A stretch of 12,346 nt of DNA from Candidatus Wallbacteria bacterium. GTDB taxonomy: Bacteria; Muiribacteriota; JAQTZZ01. The position numbers were made by a program, and so were the translations under genes. Location of the stretch: assembly GCA_028711905.1 (NCBI GenBank), contig JAQTRI010000064.1:1-12346 (forward strand), read 5' to 3'. Positions 6,785 to 12,346 of this stretch are shown here, piece after piece. The notes below the pieces were generated by a model. It was not told the DNA's origin. It ran no database searches and saw nothing but the letters and a program-made list of their open reading frames with translations. Positions within the stretch are counted from its first letter, which is position 1, and the number at the start of each line of letters is the position of its first letter.

Positions 6785-6812
6785 TTATTGGGGATTATTT
6801 TTTGGGGGGATC

Positions 6813-7604
6813 ATGAAGATCATAGACATGGATGTGCAGCATCTGGATTATGTCGCCCGTTGCGGCTATAGCCGGGAGGCCTGGAACCGTCCTGAAGAAA
6901 TAGCTGAAATCAAGAAAACCTGGCTCAGGAAAAGAGCCGGTCAGGGTATGATCATTAAAGTCGCCATCGACAGTAAAGGTCAACCTGTTGGCTTTGCCAG
7001 AGGATTGCCCATTCACCTTGGCGCATGGGGCATTAAGGGCCGCGACCTTCTGACCATCACCTGCTTAGTTGTGGAAACAGAAAAAATCAACGGGAAAAAG
7101 AACGGCAGCGGCATCGGTCGCCAGCTGGTCCTCTCACTTGATAAGTCAGCCAGAAAAGAATACATGGGCTTGGCTGTAAGAGCTTTTGACATGGAATTTC
7201 CTTACATGCCCTATAGTTTCTTCAGCAAAATCGGCTTTCACGAGATTGCCAGAAGAAACAATGAAGTCCTCATGCTCAAGGAGTTCGTTCCTGTATCCAA
7301 TCCGGAATTTCTGGATGTCCGCTTCAAATTCGAACCTGTCAAAGGAAAAGTCGTTGTTGATCTTTTCTGGAACCCCCTGTGCATGACCTCGATTACTGAG
7401 TTGTTCACTGTCCGCTCTGTGTGCGAAGAACTTGGCGACCGGGTAATTCTTCACGAGTACTGCACTGGGGAGAGCGAGATTTTCGAAAAGTATGGAACTG
7501 AAAGGGCTCTGTTCATCAATGGAACCCCGAAATGCTGGGGGTTTGATGCACCTGCTGATGAATTAAAAGCAGAAATTCTTCTTGCCTTGAACACAGCCGG
7601 CTGA
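6813..7604 (+). CDS. GNAT N-acetyltransferase with C-terminal thioredoxin-like domain
   Basis: 263 residues from ATG 6813, which follows a G-rich stretch (GGGGGGA, 6804-6810). Upstream in-frame codons to 6699 lie on or before the predicted promoter and are not counted. Residues about 1-160 form a GNAT fold. LTITCLVVE (80-88) leads into the acetyl-CoA-binding loop KKNGSGIGRQL (95-105), and SFFSKIGFHEI (135-145) is the usual C-terminal motif. Such enzymes move an acetyl group from acetyl-CoA to an amine. Residues about 175-262 look thioredoxin-like: strand VVVDLFW, then C190-M-T-S193 where thioredoxins have CxxC, and ALFING as the cis-Pro-region strand. GNAT plus a thioredoxin-like or YoaP-like tail resembles Bacillus YoaP-type proteins. 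With one cysteine the tail is more likely a binding module or thiol carrier than a disulfide reductase. Substrate unknown. Confidence 0.75.
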   Translation: MKIIDMDVQHLDYVARCGYSREAWNRPEEIAEIKKTWLRKRAGQGMIIKVAIDSKGQPVGFARGLPIHLGAWGIKGRDLLTITCLVVETEKINGKKNGSGIGRQLVLSLDKSARKEYMGLAVRAFDMEFPYMPYSFFSKIGFHEIARRNNEVLMLKEFVPVSNPEFLDVRFKFEPVKGKVVVDLFWNPLCMTSITELFTVRSVCEELGDRVILHEYCTGESEIFEKYGTERALFINGTPKCWGFDAPADELKAEILLALNTAG

Positions 7605-7644
7605 CCCATCCTGATCAAAGATCCGTAATATTTTCCGATTTTTC

Positions 7645-7674
7645 TTGCACTATGCTCCAGCACCATTGTACTAT
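7645..7674 (+). promoter_or_regulatory. Probable promoter of the EF-G gene
   Basis: TTGCAC (7645-7650), 18 nt, TACTAT (7669-7674). RNA would start near 7681, leaving a leader of about 36 nt. The only ribosome-site candidate is GAAAGG (7700-7705), 11 nt before the ATG, which is longer spacing than usual. Confidence 0.5.
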
Positions 7675-7716
7675 CGTGGCATCTCACAACTGCTAAAATG
7701 AAAGGCCCAATCTTCC

Positions 7717-9786
7717 ATGGACTTGGCACGAGTACGCAATATCGGCATTGCCGCACATATTGATGCCGGCAAAACAACAGTCACTGAACGCATCCTGTTC
7801 TATACCGGCACAACCCGCAAAATGGGAGAAGTCCACGACGGCACAGCCACGATGGATTTCATGAAACAGGAGCAGGACCGCGGAATCACCATTGCTTCAG
7901 CTGTCATCACCTGCAAATGGAAAGACCATGTGATCAATGTCATCGACACCCCCGGTCATGTGGACTTCACTATCGAGGTCGAACGCTCGATGCGCGTTTT
8001 AGACGGTTTGGTGTCAGTGTTCTGCGCAGTTGGTGGAGTCGAACCTCAAAGCGAAGCGGTCTGGGCACAGGCCGAACATTATCGTGTCCCGCGCATTGCT
8101 TTTATCAACAAAATGGACCGGCCCGGTGCTGATTTCTACGACTGTCTCTATCAGATGGAAGAACTCTTAGACGCCAATCCTGTCGCATTTCAAATCCCAA
8201 TCGGCGAAGAAAGTGACTTCACCGGCATCATTGATCTTTTAACGATGAAAGCCTTTGTTTTCCCGGAGGGGCAAATCACTGAGTGCGCTATTCCTGCTCA
8301 GCTCCTTAATAGAGCATCCTCTTATCGCCAGCTCCTGATCGAAAAACTGTCAAATCAGGATGACGAGATGGCAGATCTTTTTCTGACAGGTGGTGAATTC
8401 TCCGCTGAACTCCTGCGCTTTTCCGCGCGCCGGTGCGTGCAGAAATCCCTCATCACCCCTGTTTTTTGCGGTTCAGCATACCACAAGATCGGTATTGAAC
8501 CGCTTCTTGACGCTGTCGGAGCTTACCTTCCCAGCCCGCTCGATTCCGGAGCTGTAAAAGGCACTGATCCTGATGCACCTGAAGTTATATACACCAGAAA
8601 TCCTTCCCCGTCCGAGCCTCTCAGCGCTCTGGCCTTTAAAATCATTCATGATCCGTTTGTTGGCCAGCAGGTGTTTACCCGCATCTATTCAGGAGTACTG
8701 CATCAGGGAGAAACCATACTCAACGCCACTACCGGAGAAACAGAACGCGTCCTTCGAATCATGCGCATCGCGGCTAAAGAGCGTATTGACATTTCTGAGG
8801 CCGGACCCGGGGAAATCGTCTCTCTGATCGGATTGAAGAAAACCCGCACCGGGCATACTCTGTGTGACCAGAAAGCGCCTCTTCTTCTTGAAGCAATTTT
8901 AGTTCCCCAGACCGTGATATCAATCAAGGTCTCTACCGCCAGCCAGAAAGAGATGGAAAAACTGCATTCCTCGCTTAGGAAGCTCTCCATTGAAGACCCT
9001 TCTTTCCAGGTTCGCATACTGGACAGAACGAGCGAAACCGTCATCGCCGGAATGGGGGAACTGCATTTAGAGATCATTGTCGACAGACTCAAAACTGAAT
9101 TTGGGGTTGAAGTGGCTGTCGGCAAACCCTCAGTTGAGTATCGGGAAACAATCACCTCGTCCGCTGAATTCGAATACAAGCATGTCAAGCAGTCAGGCGG
9201 GCACGGTCAGTATGCTCACACCGTGATCCGTGTCGAACCCGGAAGTGAACCCGGGCTCGAGTTTGAAAGTCGTATTATCGGCGGCTCCATACCTCAGGAA
9301 TACATCACGCCTGTTCGCCGCGGGATTGAGGATTGCATGATCAAGGGTGTACTGGCTGATTTTCCTGTGACAGGGGTCAAGGCTTCATTGCTGGACGGCA
9401 GCTTTCACGATGTCGATAGCTCGGATCTGGCTTTTCGGACCTGCGCAGCTGTCTGCTTTAAGGAAGCCTTCCGCAAAGCCCGGCCCGCATTGCTTGAACC
9501 GGTCATGTCTATTGAAGTCACGACACCTGACGAGCATATCGGCGACATTTCCGGAGATCTGGCACGCCGTCGCGGAAAAGTCCTTTCTCTGCGGCGCTTC
9601 AGGAAAGGTTTCCAGAAAATGTCATGCGAAGCCCCTCTTGCAGAGCTCTTCGGCTATGCCACTAATTTCCGCTCCATGTCCTCAGGCAGAGCCACCTATT
9701 CCATGGAATTCAACCGCTATGCCCTGCTGCCGGCTAAGCTGATGGAAACCGTCCTTGCTGAGGCCAAGGAAAGACTTGGCAAATAA
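7717..9786 (+). CDS. fusA: Translation elongation factor G (possibly a second, divergent EF-G)
   Basis: 689 residues, full length for EF-G, the GTPase that drives mRNA-tRNA translocation and, with ribosome recycling factor, subunit splitting. The G domain has AHIDAGKTT (13-21), RGITI (switch I end, 55-59), DTPGH (77-81, with the catalytic His) and NKMD (131-134). Domain II starts near residue 298, domain III near 400 and domain V near 591. Domain IV contains QSGGHGQYAH and VDSSDLAF. All catalytic motifs are present, so it should be an active GTPase. Differences from the common bacterial form include MDFMKQEQDRG for MDWMEQEQERG and SGGHGQYAH for SGGRGQYGH. It also stands outside the usual str operon, with no rpsL, rpsG or tuf beside it. 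That suggests an EF-G2-type paralogue, which cannot be settled without the rest of the genome. Confidence 0.95.
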   Translation: MDLARVRNIGIAAHIDAGKTTVTERILFYTGTTRKMGEVHDGTATMDFMKQEQDRGITIASAVITCKWKDHVINVIDTPGHVDFTIEVERSMRVLDGLVSVFCAVGGVEPQSEAVWAQAEHYRVPRIAFINKMDRPGADFYDCLYQMEELLDANPVAFQIPIGEESDFTGIIDLLTMKAFVFPEGQITECAIPAQLLNRASSYRQLLIEKLSNQDDEMADLFLTGGEFSAELLRFSARRCVQKSLITPVFCGSAYHKIGIEPLLDAVGAYLPSPLDSGAVKGTDPDAPEVIYTRNPSPSEPLSALAFKIIHDPFVGQQVFTRIYSGVLHQGETILNATTGETERVLRIMRIAAKERIDISEAGPGEIVSLIGLKKTRTGHTLCDQKAPLLLEAILVPQTVISIKVSTASQKEMEKLHSSLRKLSIEDPSFQVRILDRTSETVIAGMGELHLEIIVDRLKTEFGVEVAVGKPSVEYRETITSSAEFEYKHVKQSGGHGQYAHTVIRVEPGSEPGLEFESRIIGGSIPQEYITPVRRGIEDCMIKGVLADFPVTGVKASLLDGSFHDVDSSDLAFRTCAAVCFKEAFRKARPALLEPVMSIEVTTPDEHIGDISGDLARRRGKVLSLRRFRKGFQKMSCEAPLAELFGYATNFRSMSSGRATYSMEFNRYALLPAKLMETVLAEAKERLGK

Positions 9787-9788
9787 GC

Positions 9789-11915
9789 CTATTCCATTGC
9801 TTCGTTTTTGAGTAGAATTTCAATACATTGTTTGAAGAGCCTGATTTTCTGCAAAACTTTCTTTTTTTCCAACGCGTCCTTGATAGATTCTATGCTCGCG
9901 CTGAGTTTACCCATCTCAATCCTGGCGGTACGCAATGGCGTCGCACCATTGCTGTTAACAGGACTGACATCAGATATCTTTTCTAAGAGAATCTTCAACG
10001 CCTTGACATTACAGGCTTTCACCGCAAAATGCAGCGGTGTTTCACCTGATCGGTTCCGCGTTTCGGCCATCGCCCCATTGGCAAGCAGGATACTGACCTT
10101 CTGTCCTGTTTTATCCACCCCTGCGCTGTGCATCATCGCGGTGTTACCCTTATTGTTTTTAGCTTCCAGGTAAACCCCGTTATCGATCAGATATTGTGTA
10201 TATTCCGGCAGACAGCGTATCAGCAGCGTATCGGTTTTTTCCGTGTCAAAAAGGCTTACTCCCTGCGAAACCAGCTTTTGGATGCCTTTGATATTGCCTG
10301 AATTGGCCACCAGCTTAAACAAAGCATTGACCTTTTTTTTATTGGCCGGGGCCTCGGTCGCTCCACGGTTCACAAGATAATCGCAGAGATCAGCGGAGGG
10401 GCAGACCATCAGGGGTGTACGACCGTATCTGTTGACAGCGTTGATGTCAGCCCCGTGTTCCAGGAGCATTTCGATCAGTTGCTGCGTGTATTTACCGGCA
10501 CCGCTTTTTTTCAGGCTGTTGCGGACCAGGGTGAAAACAGGCGTTTCCAGAGCTTTATTGCGATGACCGGGATCAGCCCCGTAATCAAGCAAAAGCTTCA
10601 TGACTTCGGGAACAGTCGCGAATCCGAGAGGGTTGTTCCCGTTACTATCCGAAAAATCAGCATTCACGCCTGAGGCGAGAAGATGCTCAAGCACATCAAA
10701 GGGCCGGGGATAGAAAATCGCTGTGCGTCCGTAATTATCGGAAATTCCGAGCATCAGCCCCCTTGACATCATTTTTTTTAGTTGGTCCAGAGTTTTGACA
10801 TAAAATGCCGCGTTCCTGCCGAATCGATTTTTGTTGTTGATGTTCAGGCCCTGTTCAAGAAGTCGGTCAAGAATTTCAAGATCAGTAGCAGGAATGACTT
10901 CCGGCGCGACAAAAGAATCGACTCCATCAGGAATTTCGATATGCTCAAGAAACAGGGAAAGCACTTCCGACCCCTGGATCAACGCCATGTCAAAAGCACT
11001 GAGCCCGAAAGAATTCTTCACTAAAGGATCTGCCCCGGCACGCAGAAGAATTTCAACCATTTTCAAGTCTCGAAACATCATGATTGCTGTGCGTCCGGCT
11101 CTGTCAACTGCTTCATGATCGGCCCCGTACGAGAGAAGAAGTTCCAGCATTTCAGGGTTCTTAGCGCATGAGATCGGGGTTCGTCCGCCACGCCCCGGCA
11201 GATTGACATCCGCTCCAAAAGAGAGCAGCAATCGAGCCTTTTCCAGAGATCGTGTTCTCATGAGCAGTGTGTTGCCATCGTCATCAATGGCGTCAGGGTC
11301 CAGTCCGGCCACTAAAAGATATTCGACTATGGCAGGTTTGTTGAACAGGAACAGGGCGTTTTCGCCTTTTTTTGACCTGAATTCGTAAAGCTCTGCCGCG
11401 AAAAGATAGGCGGTTTCGACATCTCTGATCAGAGAAGGGTCAAAGCTTTCCATCCTGACGCCATAGCTTTTCAGTAATCCTGCTGCTTCGTGCTGCCTGC
11501 CGGCCACAGCAGCTTCCAGCATGATCTCCAGAGTGTCCTGCGGAATGATCCCATATGCAACGGCGCTCATGATCGAACCGGCCATGATAGTGTCTTTCTT
11601 GCTCAGGCAGCGCCTGATGCCATTGACAATGAGTTCCCTGTTCGACCACTGATCTAACGCAGACATGAAAATCGCCATCATTTCCTGGTCTTTTCCAGTT
11701 ATCAGTCTTAGAAAGATTGAACGCAGGTTTTTCGGTTTCACGCCGCTCAAGCAGCCGCTCCTGAGCGCTGCACTAAAGGATTGCAGATCACGGGTTTCGA
11801 TCATGGCCATAAGACTCCTGCCTGTGACAGGAAAAATTGCGGTTTCAACAGTTGCGCTGCGAGCCAATGTAAAAGCACCAGAAGCAAAACAAAATATCAG
11901 AAAAATGAATTTCAT
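9789..11915 (-). CDS. Exported ankyrin-repeat protein
   Basis: I read 708 residues from ATG 11915. The ORF extends to a TTG at 11972, but that codon precedes the predicted RNA start, and MKFIFLIFCFASGAF at the ATG is a good signal-peptide start. Residues about 25-180 are helical without clear repeats. From about 184 to 650 run ankyrin repeats, for example GNTLLMRTRSLEKARLLLSF, GRTPISCAKNPEMLELLLSY, GRTAIMMFRDLKMVEILLRA and GETPLHFAVKACNVKALKIL. Many units have a 30-residue period instead of 33, losing three residues around the first helix. The C-terminus (about 660-708) is a charged helix, possibly a coiled coil. Ankyrin arrays bind proteins; a periplasmic or secreted location is inferred. 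The ribosome site (GGTG) is weak. It converges with the EF-G gene, the stops being 2 bp apart. Partner unknown. Confidence 0.9.
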   Translation of the reverse strand: MKFIFLIFCFASGAFTLARSATVETAIFPVTGRSLMAMIETRDLQSFSAALRSGCLSGVKPKNLRSIFLRLITGKDQEMMAIFMSALDQWSNRELIVNGIRRCLSKKDTIMAGSIMSAVAYGIIPQDTLEIMLEAAVAGRQHEAAGLLKSYGVRMESFDPSLIRDVETAYLFAAELYEFRSKKGENALFLFNKPAIVEYLLVAGLDPDAIDDDGNTLLMRTRSLEKARLLLSFGADVNLPGRGGRTPISCAKNPEMLELLLSYGADHEAVDRAGRTAIMMFRDLKMVEILLRAGADPLVKNSFGLSAFDMALIQGSEVLSLFLEHIEIPDGVDSFVAPEVIPATDLEILDRLLEQGLNINNKNRFGRNAAFYVKTLDQLKKMMSRGLMLGISDNYGRTAIFYPRPFDVLEHLLASGVNADFSDSNGNNPLGFATVPEVMKLLLDYGADPGHRNKALETPVFTLVRNSLKKSGAGKYTQQLIEMLLEHGADINAVNRYGRTPLMVCPSADLCDYLVNRGATEAPANKKKVNALFKLVANSGNIKGIQKLVSQGVSLFDTEKTDTLLIRCLPEYTQYLIDNGVYLEAKNNKGNTAMMHSAGVDKTGQKVSILLANGAMAETRNRSGETPLHFAVKACNVKALKILLEKISDVSPVNSNGATPLRTARIEMGKLSASIESIKDALEKKKVLQKIRLFKQCIEILLKNEAME

Positions 11916-11974
11916 ATTCACCACAGCATCCAATATCTTTATCTTTCTGTTGAATAATACAGTCAGGCGCAAAT

Positions 11975-12003
11975 ATTGTACTAGATATCGCTCTCAGTTT
12001 CCA
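11975..12003 (-). promoter_or_regulatory. Probable promoter of the ankyrin gene
   Basis: Minus strand TGGAAA (12003-11998), a 17-nt spacer, TACAAT (11980-11975). RNA would start near 11968, downstream of the TTG at 11972 and about 53 nt before ATG 11915, so it supports the ATG as the start. Confidence 0.5.
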
Positions 12004-12032
12004 CGCGCCGGACTTCTTGATTACTGTATTTC

Positions 12033-12062
12033 TTGACACTGCCTCGAGGGCAACTGTATGAT
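12033..12062 (+). promoter_or_regulatory. Sigma-70-type promoter of prfC
   Basis: TTGACA (12033-12038), an 18-nt spacer, TATGAT (12057-12062): a perfect -35 and 5 of 6 at -10. RNA would start near 12069, leaving a leader of about 34 nt. No Shine-Dalgarno sequence is evident in that leader. Confidence 0.7.
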
Positions 12063-12102
12063 GCAGTATATCTTTACTATGCAGATACGCGGTATATGAT
12101 TT

Positions 12103-12346
12103 ATGGTTGAACAGATCAAAAATGAAGCTTCCAGGCGCAGGACATTCGCAATCATCTCACATCCCGATGCCGGAAAAACCACGCTGACTGAAAAGCTTTT
12201 GCTTTATGGCGGAGCTCTGGAACTGGCCGGATCAGTCACTGCGAAAAAAAAACAGCGCGAAACAGCCTCTGACTGGATGGAACTGGAGAAAAAGCGCGGG
12301 ATTTCCATTTCTTCCACTGTATTGCAATTCAATTACAACGGTTTTC
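12103..12346 (+). CDS. prfC: Peptide chain release factor 3, partial (N-terminal 81 residues)
   Basis: RF3 is the ribosome-bound GTPase that removes RF1 or RF2 after peptide release. From ATG 12103 the reading frame stays open to the window edge. The RRRTFAIISHPDAGKTTLTE segment carries the P-loop and the SHPDAGKTT form typical of RF3, as opposed to AHIDAGKTT of EF-G. It is followed by YGGALELAGSV and then SDWMELEKKRGISISSTVLQF, the RF3 switch I signature. The rest of the gene lies outside the window. It runs divergently from the ankyrin gene and has its own promoter. The N-terminus has a few extra charged residues (MVEQIKNEAS), normal for the family. Identification is firm despite truncation by the window. 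Confidence 0.93.
   Translation, partial: MVEQIKNEASRRRTFAIISHPDAGKTTLTEKLLLYGGALELAGSVTAKKKQRETASDWMELEKKRGISISSTVLQFNYNGF

Noticed and set aside
6699..6812. Extended N-terminus of the GNAT protein
   Set aside because: The extra 38 residues precede the GNAT fold, and the first codons lie upstream of the likely promoter at 6756-6784; ATG 6813 has the G-rich stretch and fits the family start.
7724..7739. Sigma-54 promoter-like TGGCACG at the start of the EF-G gene
   Set aside because: The GG-to-GC spacing is one base short of the required 10, and the site is inside the coding region.
9763..9780. Hairpin GCCAAG/CTTGGC just before the EF-G stop, considered as a terminator
   Set aside because: The stem is only 6 bp, it lies within the coding sequence, and no T-run follows it on either strand.
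11916..11972. TTG start for the ankyrin protein adding 19 residues
   Set aside because: It would put a charged stretch before the signal peptide, and the codon lies upstream of the predicted transcription start near 11968.

Overview
The window reads as a stretch of chromosome from an uncultured, Gram-negative-like bacterium. It has a sigma-54-type response regulator, two genes with Sec signal peptides, strong Shine-Dalgarno sites on some genes and none on others, and core translation GTPases next to accessory genes. Composition is roughly balanced and nothing suggests a phage, an IS element, a CRISPR array or an RNA gene. The lineage cannot be named from this sequence. The density of TPR, ankyrin, zinc-ribbon and multi-SPASM radical SAM proteins recalls deep-branching candidate phyla, but that is only an impression.

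Left, minus strand (1-1128): a small operon read leftward. A 34-49 residue peptide gene comes first and overlaps by ATGA the start of a short TPR protein. After a 15-nt gap follows an asparagine-synthetase-type ATP-pyrophosphatase gene that runs off the left edge. This last gene is not an intact ORF in the window, but it translates without a stop and carries SGGIDSS and a DE..FGY motif. It lacks the usual N-terminal glutaminase domain and has an altered pyrophosphate loop.

Plus strand (1142-5581): a divergent operon of an NtrC-type response regulator, a TPR protein overlapping it by 17 nt, and a radical SAM protein 44 nt further on. A near-consensus promoter (TTGACA, 17 nt, TAAAAT) predicts transcription from the A of the regulator's ATG, so the first gene is probably leaderless. 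The radical SAM protein has an uncommon layout: an N-terminal starch-binding-like (CBM20-like) module, a SPASM-like cysteine cluster, the radical SAM core, then a second SPASM cluster. Each divergent operon thus pairs a TPR protein with an enzyme of a class that often tailors peptides, which is the most intriguing hypothesis here.

Middle (5566-7604): an intrinsic terminator serves the leftward zinc-ribbon gene (5622-6608), an exported protein with three CxxC...CxxC ribbons. A divergent gene (6813-7604) encodes a GNAT acetyltransferase fused to a thioredoxin-like tail.

Right (7717-12346): a full-length elongation factor G gene is followed, convergently and only 2 bp away, by a leftward gene for an exported ankyrin-repeat protein. 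The 5' end of prfC (release factor 3) then leaves the window on the right under its own strong promoter. The longest stretch without a gene is about 200 bases; these gaps hold the promoters listed.
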